Assembly: GCA_021163155.1 (NCBI GenBank)
Contig: JAGGXI010000085.1
Span: forward strand, 1 to 52,606
Length of the DNA: 52,606 nucleotides
Source: Candidatus Aerophobota bacterium
GTDB taxonomy: Bacteria > Aerophobota > Aerophobia > Aerophobales > JAGGXI01
Direction of reading: 5' to 3'
A program made the translations under genes and the position numbers. Positions 1 through 8,629 of the stretch are shown here, one piece after another; position 1 is the first letter of the stretch; each line of letters opens with the position of its first letter. Under the pieces are notes generated by a model. The model saw only the letters and a list, made by a program, of their open reading frames with translations, was not told the origin of the DNA and made no database searches.

Positions 1-1
1 T

Positions 2-82
2 AAACATGATATTCCATTGGATTATACAGCTAAAGACCTTAAAGAAGATATGCAAACCTTTAAACAGGTATCCACCAAATGA
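2..82 (+). CDS. UPF0175 family antitoxin, C-terminal end (partial)
   Basis: The frame is open from the window edge and ends at a TGA (80-82) that overlaps the ATG of the next gene by 2 bases. It encodes 26 residues including IPLDYTAKDLKEDMQTF, which resembles the C-terminal tail of UPF0175 proteins (gIPvnYd.edLeeDl.tl). UPF0175 proteins are small putative DNA-binding antitoxins commonly encoded just upstream of a DUF3368 PIN-domain protein, which is exactly what follows. The N-terminal part lies outside the window. The assignment rests on a short tail plus context. Confidence 0.65.
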   Translation, partial: KHDIPLDYTAKDLKEDMQTFKQVSTK

Positions 83-579
83 CTGTTGTCTCAGATTCTA
101 CTACTCTTATCTCATTAGCTAAGATAGATCAGTTTGAATTACTTAGAGACCTTTTTACTGAAATTATAATCCCTGCTTCTGTATATGAAGAAGTAGTAAA
201 TAAAGGTAAAGGGAGACAGGGGCAACAACAAGTAAAAAATTCATCATGGATAAGGTTAAAACCAGTAAAAAATAGACTTGCTGTTCAAGCCTTAAAAACT
301 GTTTTAGGAGAAGGGGAAGCAGAAGCTATAGTGCTTGCTAAAGAAGAAAATGCTGATATTATTATTCTTGACGATGGAAAAGCTCGAAAAGAAGCAAAAA
401 GAATGGGTCTTAAAATAATGGGAACGGTTGGGATTTTGCTTGAGAGCTGCAAGAAAGGAAAACTTCATTTCAAGCTAAATCTTGACAGACTTCTAATTAG
501 TGGTTTTAGGTTGAGAAAGAGCGAATATTACAAGATACTTGAGATAGCAAAAAAAGAGTGTCCAAATTACGTTGAATAG
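79..579 (+). CDS. DUF3368 PIN-domain protein, probable toxin
   Basis: 166 residues, the usual size for DUF3368. The N-terminal VVSDSTTLISLAKI carries the first PIN acidic residue (D6). IPASVYEEVV (E37/E38) follows, then the GEGEAEA stretch at 77-83 and an ILDDGKARKEA segment (D98, D99), giving the acidic residues expected of a PIN nuclease. PIN toxins of this kind are predicted Mg-dependent RNases held in check by the partner antitoxin. The start codon overlaps the stop of the UPF0175-like gene, which implies translational coupling in a type II toxin-antitoxin operon. Toxicity is inferred from the family. Confidence 0.8.
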   Translation: MTVVSDSTTLISLAKIDQFELLRDLFTEIIIPASVYEEVVNKGKGRQGQQQVKNSSWIRLKPVKNRLAVQALKTVLGEGEAEAIVLAKEENADIIILDDGKARKEAKRMGLKIMGTVGILLESCKKGKLHFKLNLDRLLISGFRLRKSEYYKILEIAKKECPNYVE

Positions 580-659
580 AAATTTGATGTAGTCATTAAA
601 TTCATTTAATTGATCGGAGGACTCTGGATATTTTGCAGGGGCCTCGATGAAGAATTTCC

Positions 660-1400
660 TTATCCAAAATACATTCCTCCATTTACATTGATGGTCTGAC
701 CGGTAATATACGAAGCCTCATCAGATGCTAAAAATGCTACAACATTTGCAATCTCCTTAGCTGTTGCAATACGACCGATGGGGATGCTCGCCGCCTTCTT
801 TTTGCCTGCTTCTGTATTTAATTCATTCTGAGACATATCTGTAGCAACCAACCCAGGTGCAATGGCGTTAACGGTAATACCATCCTTGGAGTATATCCTT
901 GCCAGTGACTTAGTTAAATTTATCAATCCGGCCTTTGCTGCAGCATAATGTACCTGGTTATATCCTCCCCATTGACCACCAATTGAAGTGATATTTACAA
1001 TTCTTCCCCAACCCTGTTCTATCATATCAGGTATTACTTCTTGGGAAAGAATAAATGGTCCACGAAGATTAACTTCCATCATATTGTCCCAATCATTGTC
1101 AGTAATTGTTTCAAATGCTTTCTCCTGGGCAATTGCGGCATTATTCACCAGAATGTTTATCTTACCAAAACTTTCGTGCATTTCTTCAATAACTCTGCGA
1201 ATATTATTTCTATTTTTTTGGTCAAGTTCTATGCATAATGCTTTATCCCCATTATTCTCTATCTTCCTAACTACAGAGAGCGCCTTTTCTTTATCGGTTC
1301 TGTATGTTAATGCAACGTTTATTCCTTTCTTAGATAAGGCTATCGCTATGGCTTTCCCAATACCTCGACTTCCACCGGTAACTATCGCATTTTTTACCAT
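660..1400 (-). CDS. SDR-family NAD(P)-dependent oxidoreductase, FabG-like
   Basis: 246-residue classical short-chain dehydrogenase. The cofactor motif TGGSRGIG is at 8-15, NNAA at 86-89, N111 is present, and the catalytic residues S139, Y152 and K156 (YAAAK) are in place. PGLVATDM (182-189) and the C-terminal ASYITGQTINVNGG are typical of 3-oxoacyl-ACP reductases and related sugar or polyol dehydrogenases. It overlaps the end of the upstream ThDP-enzyme gene by 7 bases, so the two are probably translated together. Next to a ThDP carboligase in a surface-sugar cluster, reduction of a keto-sugar or of the carboligation product is as plausible as a role in fatty acid synthesis. Family assignment is firm; substrate is unknown. 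Confidence 0.85.
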   Translation of the reverse strand: MVKNAIVTGGSRGIGKAIAIALSKKGINVALTYRTDKEKALSVVRKIENNGDKALCIELDQKNRNNIRRVIEEMHESFGKINILVNNAAIAQEKAFETITDNDWDNMMEVNLRGPFILSQEVIPDMIEQGWGRIVNITSIGGQWGGYNQVHYAAAKAGLINLTKSLARIYSKDGITVNAIAPGLVATDMSQNELNTEAGKKKAASIPIGRIATAKEIANVVAFLASDEASYITGQTINVNGGMYFG

Positions 1401-3133
1401 GTTTCTTCTCTCTTAAAGGGATACATTTGATTCATCCTTTGACCTCCTAACAGCATAGGCAAAACATCTTCAGAAGAATCAATATGACAATGCACAACCC
1501 CAGGCGATAAATCTTCAAAAACTTCTTTCAGCACAGTTGGAATTTCTCTTTTCTCATATATATCAAATCCTTTTAAACCATAAGCCTCGCCAATTTTTGA
1601 AAATGAAGGATTGCTCTTGTTGCCTGTGCTTGGATCACTACCCCAGTTTAGAAGTTGAAATTGAGATACGATGCCTAATCTTTTGTTGTCAAGAACAAAT
1701 ATTTTTATTGGCAAATTGTATTCTTTTATTGTAGCTAATTCTTGAATATTCATTTGGAACGAGCCATCCCCAACAAATACAATACCTACTGTATTTTTCC
1801 CGGCACTTAACACTGCGCCAATATTTGTTGGGATGTCAAACCCCATTGTTCCATGTCCTGCAGAAGTGAGCCATCTACGCCATGGATAATCAAATGTAAA
1901 ATATCTGGCGACTATTTGCTGATGACTTCCAACCCCGGATGAAACAATTACTTTTCTGTCCCTGGTAACTTCATCAACTGCCTTGATTACATCATACATG
2001 CAAAGAGATAATTTTTTATAAAATTGCGATGAATGAAACTTATTTTTCCATGTATTTATTTTATCTATCCATTGAGGATATCTGCTTTCTGGAATCTTAA
2101 AATTAGATAAGAATTCAGTAAAAAACTGCTTCAAATCCATATTAATATTAATATCCCCTTTGATTTGTCCAAATTCTAACTCATTTTCATCAATATCTAC
2201 CCTTATAATAGTTTTATTCTTTTTAAAATCATTTATCTCAGTTCCTGTTTGCCGTAAGTCAAGCCTTGCTCCTAAAACAATTAAAAGGTCTGAATAATAA
2301 GCAGCTAAATTCGCAAAGTATTCCCCGGTATGCCCTATAAAACTAAAGCATAATGGATGACCAGAAGGAAAAGTTCCAACAGCTGGCATACTGCACACCA
2401 CAGGAATGTTGGATTTTTTTACAAAAGACCGAAATTTATTTATGCATCCTGAAATATAGATCCCATTGCCTGCTAAGATTAACGGCCTTTTGGACTTGGA
2501 AATTAATTCACTAATTTTTGAGAAAATACTACTCATATTTTTTGAGCTATTGCTATTTCTACTGATATTAGCTAAAAGTTTGTTTGAATTCTTATACTTT
2601 GTTTCACCTCTTTGAACATCCATTGGTAAATCAATAAGAACCGGTCCAGGTCTATCTTCTTTTGTTAACATAAAAGAATTAAAGATTATCCTTGAAATAT
2701 CTTCATTGAGACTCAAGATATGTGCTTTTTTAGTTACTGGTTTGAATATGTTAACTGTATCTGTCTCTTGAAATCCTGTTTGCCGGATTTTTTTCTCAAA
2801 ATTTATGTCTTTGGTTCCGACCTGACCTGTAAATACTAATAATGGAACAGAATCATAGTAAGCATCCGCAATAGGTGTCAACACATTTGTAACGCCTGGG
2901 CCCGAGGTAACTATAACAACTTGAGGAAATCCTGTTACTTTGGCTGCACCAACCGCAGCGTATCCTGCACCCTGCTCATTCCTTGCACAAATATAGTCTA
3001 TCCCTTCTTTTACTAAAGCGTCTAATAAAGGGGCAATAGTTCCTCCTGGAAAGAGAAACATCCTCTTTACTCCAATCGATTTCAGAGTTTTAGCAATAAT
3101 TTTAGCTCCTATGTGAGGGTCAGGTCTCAACAT
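1394..3133 (-). CDS. Thiamine-diphosphate enzyme, acetolactate-synthase-like
   Basis: 579 residues with the three-domain layout of the acetohydroxyacid synthase large-subunit superfamily. The N-terminal PYR domain has the cofactor-activating Glu (E53 in ARNEQGAGYAA) and SGPGVTN at 77-83. The central domain has AGNGIY and VLGARLD. The C-terminal PP domain has GDGSFQMN (455-462) with N483 completing the ThDP/Mg motif. No small regulatory subunit is adjacent and the neighbours are surface-sugar genes, so a YerE-like role (adding a two-carbon branch to a keto-sugar) is an alternative to branched-chain amino acid synthesis. The ATG and first codons (M-L-R-P-D-P) lie in the terminal repeat of a transposon remnant, so the native start may have been replaced. 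Confidence 0.8.
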   Translation of the reverse strand: MLRPDPHIGAKIIAKTLKSIGVKRMFLFPGGTIAPLLDALVKEGIDYICARNEQGAGYAAVGAAKVTGFPQVVIVTSGPGVTNVLTPIADAYYDSVPLLVFTGQVGTKDINFEKKIRQTGFQETDTVNIFKPVTKKAHILSLNEDISRIIFNSFMLTKEDRPGPVLIDLPMDVQRGETKYKNSNKLLANISRNSNSSKNMSSIFSKISELISKSKRPLILAGNGIYISGCINKFRSFVKKSNIPVVCSMPAVGTFPSGHPLCFSFIGHTGEYFANLAAYYSDLLIVLGARLDLRQTGTEINDFKKNKTIIRVDIDENELEFGQIKGDININMDLKQFFTEFLSNFKIPESRYPQWIDKINTWKNKFHSSQFYKKLSLCMYDVIKAVDEVTRDRKVIVSSGVGSHQQIVARYFTFDYPWRRWLTSAGHGTMGFDIPTNIGAVLSAGKNTVGIVFVGDGSFQMNIQELATIKEYNLPIKIFVLDNKRLGIVSQFQLLNWGSDPSTGNKSNPSFSKIGEAYGLKGFDIYEKREIPTVLKEVFEDLSPGVVHCHIDSSEDVLPMLLGGQRMNQMYPFKREETW

Positions 3134-3527
3134 TTGACATTATTCTCCTTTCAACAATAATTGATTTATATCTTCCTTGAAATATAGACCCTACAATTTT
3201 ATGTTTTGCTCTAATCCAGTTAGAATAAGATGTATTAAGGTAGTGCATACCGTCTGCTATATCAGCAAGAGGTTTCTTGATAAATAAATGATAATGATTG
3301 TCCATAAGACAATATGCATAACAGATAAAGAAGTATTTCTCTAATGTCTCCTTCATTTTATTCAAAAAATTTTTTTATCTTTATCTGAGTAAAATATCTT
3401 TTCTTTCCTGTTTCTTCTTGCAGTTATATGATAAATAGCATTTTCAAAAGATAGTCTTAAATGGCTTGCCATAGTGGGAATAAAATATTTTAATATTTTC
3501 TTAATGTCAAGTTTGAAGACCTGACCC
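3117..3527. mobile_element. RAYT-type element, copy 1 (411 bp, 11-bp terminal inverted repeats)
   Basis: The segment begins with GGGTCAGGTCT (3117-3127) and ends with its exact reverse complement AGACCTGACCC (3517-3527). It carries a broken IS200/Y1-type transposase on the minus strand. A shorter related copy lies at 4257-4459. The left end overlaps the start codon of the ThDP-enzyme gene and the right end overlaps the 3' end of the methyltransferase gene at 3490-4188. The boundaries are defined by the inverted repeats and the homology between copies; no target-site duplication was verified. Confidence 0.75.
3120..3472 (-). pseudogene. REP-associated (Y1/HUH) transposase, frameshifted and C-terminally truncated
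   Basis: Reading from an ATG at 3470-3472, the N-terminal part (MASHLRLSFENAIYHITARR) matches the start of IS200-like REP-associated tyrosine transposases. This frame hits a stop inside a run of T near 3366-3375. A one-base shift restores the rest, which has the HUH-type metal motif (MDNHYHLF), the helix ADGMHYLNTSYSNW and the FQGRYKS motif. The protein then jumps straight into the element's terminal repeat and stops, so the remaining C-terminal half is deleted. It is almost certainly inactive and could only move with a transposase supplied from elsewhere. Confidence 0.8.
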
Positions 3528-4188
3528 TATTTTTTTCTCCTACAACAAACCAATGTGCTATGACTCTGGAGAGATTACCCAAAATTGTTCTTGTTTTATG
3601 TCCATACAACAAATTTTTGAATCCTTTTAATAAAGGCGCTATCTCGTCTTTATTGTAATATTTGAATACCATTCCTTTACTTTCAGGAGCATCGGAGATA
3701 GACATGTCGTATTTATTTATGTCTTTTTTAAATTCAGAATCGATGGTTGATCTCAAAGTTAAGATTAAATATCCCCCTGGTTTAATTACTCGATAGAACT
3801 CAGATATTGCTTTATCGACTTCATCTGGGTTTAGATAATGTATAATACCCCAACACAGAACTGCATCAAAAAAGTCATTAGAATAAGGTATCTTAATTAT
3901 TGAAGCCTGTTTTAAATCTATTTTATGTCCGCTTTCTTTTGCCAGTGCTCTCGTTATTTCTAAACCAGTTCGGGAAGTATCTATGGCGAAAACCTTCAAA
4001 TTTTCTCTTAGCATATACAAAGAATGTCTTCCTGATCCGCAACCAGCATCTAATACTTTCTTCACTCCGTTTGGCAAAAAAATTTTCTTCACAATTCTGA
4101 CTACTTCTTCATCTGGATAGACCAGATAATTTTTGTTTTCTTTATTCCATTTATAAGTCTTTTCCCAGAGTCTAATGTTGGTTTTCAT
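3490..4188 (-). CDS. Class I SAM-dependent methyltransferase
   Basis: 232 residues. The SAM-binding motif VLDAGCGSGRHSL is at about 45-57, followed by VFAIDTS (motif II), FDAVLCWGIIHYL (motif IV region) and FYRVIKPGGYLIL (motif V), a typical Methyltransf_11/25 fold. Substrate is not evident; it could be a sugar, a lipid or a small molecule. It lies between two copies of the same transposon remnant. The last 14 or so codons (from NRVRSS onward) read through the terminal repeat of copy 1, so the native C-terminus has been replaced. The start is preceded by an AGGATAA sequence. Confidence 0.8.
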   Translation of the reverse strand: MKTNIRLWEKTYKWNKENKNYLVYPDEEVVRIVKKIFLPNGVKKVLDAGCGSGRHSLYMLRENLKVFAIDTSRTGLEITRALAKESGHKIDLKQASIIKIPYSNDFFDAVLCWGIIHYLNPDEVDKAISEFYRVIKPGGYLILTLRSTIDSEFKKDINKYDMSISDAPESKGMVFKYYNKDEIAPLLKGFKNLLYGHKTRTILGNLSRVIAHWFVVGEKNRVRSSNLTLRKY

Positions 4189-4256
4189 CTTATCCTCCCG
4201 CTAAAATAAACAAAGTATTGTTAAAATTTGTATAATAGATTAAAAATCTGCTCAGC

Positions 4257-4459
4257 GGGTTCAGGCCTCAATATTTAACATTATCTCTTTGTTGTTGGAA
4301 AAAATCCCCTTATCTGAGTAAAATATCTTCTTTTTTTCTATTTCTCCTTGCAGTTATACGATAGACAACATTCTTAAAAAGTAATCTTAAATAACTTGTC
4401 ATAGTATACATAAAGTCTTGCGAAGTTTTCTTAATATCAAATATTGAGACCTGAATCCC
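4257..4459. mobile_element. RAYT-type element, copy 2 (203-bp internal-deletion derivative)
   Basis: The ends GGGTTCAGGCCTC (4257-) and GAGACCTGAATCCC (-4459) are slightly degenerate versions of the copy 1 terminal repeats. About 160 bp (4300-4459) aligns with 3361-3527 of copy 1 and still encodes the start of the transposase from an ATG at 4400-4402 (minus strand, MTSYLRLLFKNVVYRITARR). That frame stops at once, and the central transposase domain is missing. This accounts for nearly all of the 300-base gap between 4189 and 4489. The rest shows nothing recognisable. Confidence 0.7.
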
Positions 4460-4489
4460 TATTTTTGCTTGTAGCTTCAATTACAGATT

Positions 4490-6787
4490 TTAAATTGTTC
4501 CCTCTGGATATAATTTAATTACTTTGATTTTACCTTGTCCCTCAAATTTCTTTATTCTTTTATACATTTCATCTTGATAACAACCAGAGCTAATCACTAC
4601 TATACCAACGTCTAAAAATTCTAATTGCTCCGGAGCTAAAACAGGCTTTCCTAAAAATTGGTTGCCTTGTTTGTGTATATTTGAATCCAAAAAACATAAT
4701 ATGTTATTTTTATTTAGAAAATTGATAGTATTTAATAGTTGAATTGTGTGATTTCCAGCACCGTAGACAGCAATTTTATTGTGGCAATTTCCATCAAAAA
4801 CGTTTTTTAGTCTCTCTTTTATTTCGTTTTCGAAAGCGGTTCTTTTTAATTTATACTCATTAACAACGTCTATTATCTTTAAATAATCAGATTTAGGTGG
4901 TATATTTTTTACTATCCGACGGCCTTTTCTTGCTATAATTCGTAGATTTGGAATTGAAGTGGCATTATCAATTGCAATTATCTTAAACCCTTCCAAGTTT
5001 AATAAATATTGTAAGTTGTTTAATGTAAATCCGCATAGATGCTCAAATGAATAAAACTCGCTAATTTTAATGGACGGCGTTAATGAATTTGGGATTTCTA
5101 AGAAGAGATATCCATCCTTGGCTAATAATTTGAATATCTTTTTTACAATAATCTTAGGATTTAGTAGGTGCTCCAATACGGATATACATGTAATTATATC
5201 AAACTTTTTCGAATAATTGAACTCTTCGATTCCGAGTTCAAAAACTTTAATACTTTTTTTAATTGCAGTTTTGCTTCCCTCTCCTGGTTCGACCATAACT
5301 TTGTTCCATAAAGTTCTATCAAATCCATCTAAAAAAAATCCGTCACCTCCTCCAATGTCTAAAATAGTCCCTTTATTAAAAGATATATTATCAAACAAGA
5401 ATTTTAATCGTTCTTTTCTTAATTTATTTGGGCGAGAGCCCTCTTCATAATTAATATATTGGGAACTGGATAGGAGATTGCCGCTATTTTTATATAATTG
5501 TAGATACTTCTCCCAATCCATAGTAGGATTTCTAAAAATGAAACCACAATTTTTACATACTACATTGGTATATTCTATATTTAACCATTCTGCTTTATGA
5601 TGGTATATTCCAACATAATTATTGCTGTTGCACAGAGGACAATTAATATATTTTAAATTTATATTTGAGTCCTCTTTTTTTAAAGAGTTTCTCTCCTCGT
5701 TCCACAAGTTTTCTTCTATTTCTCTTATTCTATTTATACATTCTTCATAACTATTAGCTTTTTCTGCTATATATTTCTTATTAACTTTTTTTGTGGTTCC
5801 ATTGGTGTTATATAAAAAGGCAAAATCTCTTTTATTAATATTGAAGTTAGGTTCTTTTCCGTTTAGCGAAAGAATTATTTCCTTTAAAATATCGAAATTT
5901 TTAGTACTCAAGGGAAGGAGGATATCCAGCAGATTATCACCGCCAAGATCACCGTTTACTTCTATTATTTTTTGCATATTTTTATTTACTCGAAAAGTAA
6001 TTCCCAAAATGCCATCTTCAATACCAAATTTTTCTATGAAAGAATTTGTTATTCTTTTTAGATTGTTTAATGTCTGAGGATTTGATTTTGAAGGAGTTAT
6101 ATGTACTTTATTAACAAAGTTAGAATTGCTGTTAACTTTTGTAATTTCGTCAATTGTTGCATAAATGTAAGGTTTCCTATTATAAACAATCAACATTAGA
6201 GTAACATCATACCCATCTATATATTCTTCTATATGTACCTGGCCATTGTAGGAAGTTTTCTGTGTATAATTAAAATTTTTTATTAGTTCTTCTTTGGAAT
6301 CTATATAAAAGACTCCTTTTTTACCTACCAATCCAATAGATGGTTTTATTACTACGGGATATCGAATGGAATCAAAATTTATCTTATTCAAATCATAAGT
6401 CGAAACACTCCAGGGAACGGAAATATTTCTTTTAAAGCACTCAGGTAAAAGCTTAGATTTATTAAATAATAGCTTAGCCACATCAGAAGGCAATCCTCTT
6501 AAATTGAATTCATCAGCTATTTTTGCTACGGTGAATACAGGGGGTCCCGAAGATCTACCAATAACTCCTTTAAATTCATATCTATTTTGTATTTTTTTTA
6601 GTTTGTCTATAATTCTATCCGGTTCATAAGTGCTCTCGTTTATACAAAAATCTGATAAGGAAAATCCTGGTGCATTGATATTTTTATCTACAGATATTAC
6701 TTTAAGACCAAGTTCTTTTATTTTTTTTATAACTAAAACTTGTTGTGAACCTGCGGCAATATTTATTATAGCTGATTGCCTTTTCAA
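4490..6787 (-). CDS. Fusion: ATP-grasp ligase + zinc-binding/SAM methyltransferase
   Basis: 765 residues in three parts. Residues about 1-335 form an ATP-grasp, carbamoyl-phosphate-synthase-like ligase with an N-terminal Rossmann start (AAGSQQVLVIKKIKELG), YPVVIKPSIG for ATP binding, and IEEYIDGYDVTLM and EVNGDLGGDN for the metal site. Residues about 360-410 carry CPLCNSN ... CKNCGFIFRNP, a four-cysteine zinc site like that at the head of sugar C-methyltransferases. A Methyltransf_23-type domain follows (ILDIGGGDGFF, CISVLEHLLNP). The C-terminal 110 residues (AVYGAGNHTIQLL ... ILCFLDSN) form the Rossmann-like tail of C-methyltransferases. Its ATG lies inside the end of the upstream gene (4-base overlap). 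Joining an acid-amine type ligase to a methyltransferase suggests sequential decoration of one sugar or aglycone; this is inference. Confidence 0.75.
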   Translation of the reverse strand: MKRQSAIINIAAGSQQVLVIKKIKELGLKVISVDKNINAPGFSLSDFCINESTYEPDRIIDKLKKIQNRYEFKGVIGRSSGPPVFTVAKIADEFNLRGLPSDVAKLLFNKSKLLPECFKRNISVPWSVSTYDLNKINFDSIRYPVVIKPSIGLVGKKGVFYIDSKEELIKNFNYTQKTSYNGQVHIEEYIDGYDVTLMLIVYNRKPYIYATIDEITKVNSNSNFVNKVHITPSKSNPQTLNNLKRITNSFIEKFGIEDGILGITFRVNKNMQKIIEVNGDLGGDNLLDILLPLSTKNFDILKEIILSLNGKEPNFNINKRDFAFLYNTNGTTKKVNKKYIAEKANSYEECINRIREIEENLWNEERNSLKKEDSNINLKYINCPLCNSNNYVGIYHHKAEWLNIEYTNVVCKNCGFIFRNPTMDWEKYLQLYKNSGNLLSSSQYINYEEGSRPNKLRKERLKFLFDNISFNKGTILDIGGGDGFFLDGFDRTLWNKVMVEPGEGSKTAIKKSIKVFELGIEEFNYSKKFDIITCISVLEHLLNPKIIVKKIFKLLAKDGYLFLEIPNSLTPSIKISEFYSFEHLCGFTLNNLQYLLNLEGFKIIAIDNATSIPNLRIIARKGRRIVKNIPPKSDYLKIIDVVNEYKLKRTAFENEIKERLKNVFDGNCHNKIAVYGAGNHTIQLLNTINFLNKNNILCFLDSNIHKQGNQFLGKPVLAPEQLEFLDVGIVVISSGCYQDEMYKRIKKFEGQGKIKVIKLYPEGTI

Positions 6788-8586
6788 TTTTGCGCTCCTG
6801 TTGTTACAATGCTTCTCTCTTCGCTATTGATGATAATTTTAGCTATCCTCTCGCTTTCTCTTCCATCAAGAAGCTCTCTACCTCTGATACTCATTTTTTT
6901 TCTTATCTCTTTGTTGCTCAGAAGCTTTCTAATAACAGAGCAAATTTTTTCTTTATTTACTTCTTTACAATATCCCAGACTAACGCAGGTGCCATGCTCG
7001 GCAAATCTTTCAGCGTTGAGTTTATCTTCCCTTGAATGAGCAATGACAATAGCAGGGATACCCATCTTTGCCAGTTCATAAGCGGTGACTCCAAAATAAG
7101 TTACAGCAAGGTCAGCCTTTGTCATTATCTCAGCCATATTTGTTACATCTTGATAAATAATAATGTTATTTCTTCCTCTAATCATTTGCCTTATTTTATT
7201 ATAATGAGCAAAGAATTTGCCAAGAATAATAGTAATGTGAATATCAGGAATAGGTAAAATTGCTGATAAAACCTTGCCGGTGAGATTTTCTGCATCGCTT
7301 CCCCCCATAGTAATTAGGATATTGGGAATACTATTATTGGGGTATGGATAATCTTTTTGAAACTCTCTTCTTAAGATGACATACTCGGGACCGTAGTAGA
7401 GTTTGCCTTTGTAATTTTCCCATTTTCTATCTGGTATAAAGTGAGCTACCGGGAAAATATTTATATCGGCAAAAAATGCTTCTTCACTATCATTATCAAT
7501 AGAGATAATGGGGATATTTAACTTCCTTAATTTTAAGATATATTCATTGGCTATTTTGTCTTTTAAATCAAGGATAATTCTATCTATTCCGTAGTCCTGG
7601 ACAAATTTCTCTATCTGGGAAAGTTCATCCTCTTTGGAGATATTTTTAGATAAAATTTCTACTTTAAAGCCCCTTTCCTTAATCATATCAGTAACGCTAT
7701 TACTACTTTTAATGATAAAGCTTATCCCGCAAAAATACCGTTCTTGAAGCTCGGAGGCTAAGGCAAGACATCTTATTAGATGACCCATTCCAATCTTTTG
7801 ATTTGCATCCATGCGAAAGAGAATTCTTTTACTCTTATCCTGCAACTTTTTCTGTCTAACGCGAGAATTTATTTCCATCAATTTCGGCTCTCTTTTAAGA
7901 AGTTTAATTGCTTCTTTTAAATCTACAATTTCCCCTGGCTTATAAAGTCTTTTATATACCTTACGCATGAAGTTAAGATCTGCCTGGGTATCTACGGAGA
8001 TACGATGGTTAAGTTCGTAAAAAATGGGCTCGTCATCAATTTCAACCTTTTTTAAAAGATGAGGGTAATCGAGGAGACAGGCTACTAAGTTTTCTCTCTG
8101 ATAAGACTTAGTGGAATTTTCTTCCACCTTTTGCCAGGCTTTTAGGGTACAAACGCCAATTCCTTCGTGAATAACTTTTTTCCCATTTTTCTTAGCGATA
8201 GATGCCATTTCAGCCTTATTTTTAATTAAAGCATCAATCAATCGCTCTATAGTTGGAGGATGAATTAAAGGACAATCGCCACTTATGTGAACTAAAATAT
8301 CTGCAGAAAAATATTCCCCTGCTTTTCTAATTCTTCCTACTACATCTTCTTTGTCACCATCATAAGCAAAGCTCTTAATCTTTTCTCTTTTGGCAAATTC
8401 AAGTAAAGGAATGTCTTCTTTTCTATTGGTTGTAGCAAGAACAATCTCATCAATGGATTTTACTTTTCTCAATCTATCAATAATATGTCCTAATAAGTCT
8501 CTACCACAGATATCTTTAAGCCCTTTTCCGGGAAGACGGGTAGAGGTCATTCTGGCTATAATTAAGGCTACTATTTTTTGGTTCAT
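6784..8586 (-). CDS. Fusion: SpsF/NeuA-like cytidylyltransferase + PseG-like UDP-sugar hydrolase
   Basis: 600 residues. Residues 1 to about 235 are a nucleotidyltransferase of the SpsF/PseF/NeuA group (IIARMTSTRLPGKGL for nucleotide binding, ISGDCPLIHP for the metal site), predicted to attach CMP to a nonulosonic acid. Residues about 253-590 match the PseG/SpsG hydrolase, which removes UDP from a 2,4-diacetamido sugar (FRMDANQKIGMGHLIRCLALA with the catalytic His, ITMGGSDAENLT for UDP binding, DLAVTYFGVTAYELA). The two activities sit at steps 4 and 6 of the pseudaminate pathway, on either side of the synthase encoded just upstream. It overlaps the next gene by 4 bases. Confidence 0.85.
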   Translation of the reverse strand: MNQKIVALIIARMTSTRLPGKGLKDICGRDLLGHIIDRLRKVKSIDEIVLATTNRKEDIPLLEFAKREKIKSFAYDGDKEDVVGRIRKAGEYFSADILVHISGDCPLIHPPTIERLIDALIKNKAEMASIAKKNGKKVIHEGIGVCTLKAWQKVEENSTKSYQRENLVACLLDYPHLLKKVEIDDEPIFYELNHRISVDTQADLNFMRKVYKRLYKPGEIVDLKEAIKLLKREPKLMEINSRVRQKKLQDKSKRILFRMDANQKIGMGHLIRCLALASELQERYFCGISFIIKSSNSVTDMIKERGFKVEILSKNISKEDELSQIEKFVQDYGIDRIILDLKDKIANEYILKLRKLNIPIISIDNDSEEAFFADINIFPVAHFIPDRKWENYKGKLYYGPEYVILRREFQKDYPYPNNSIPNILITMGGSDAENLTGKVLSAILPIPDIHITIILGKFFAHYNKIRQMIRGRNNIIIYQDVTNMAEIMTKADLAVTYFGVTAYELAKMGIPAIVIAHSREDKLNAERFAEHGTCVSLGYCKEVNKEKICSVIRKLLSNKEIRKKMSIRGRELLDGRESERIAKIIINSEERSIVTTGAQN

Positions 8587-8629
8587 TTTTTATCCTATAA
8601 ATATTATAGCTAACTTTTGCACGAAGAAA

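Noticed and set aside
988-1416. 142-codon plus-strand ORF opposite the SDR gene
   Set aside because: It is the antisense shadow of a clear short-chain dehydrogenase gene; no domain or Shine-Dalgarno.
3361-4459. A composite transposon carrying the methyltransferase
   Set aside because: Both flanking elements are decayed RAYT remnants in the same orientation; RAYTs are not known to mobilise cargo in this way and no target duplication was found.
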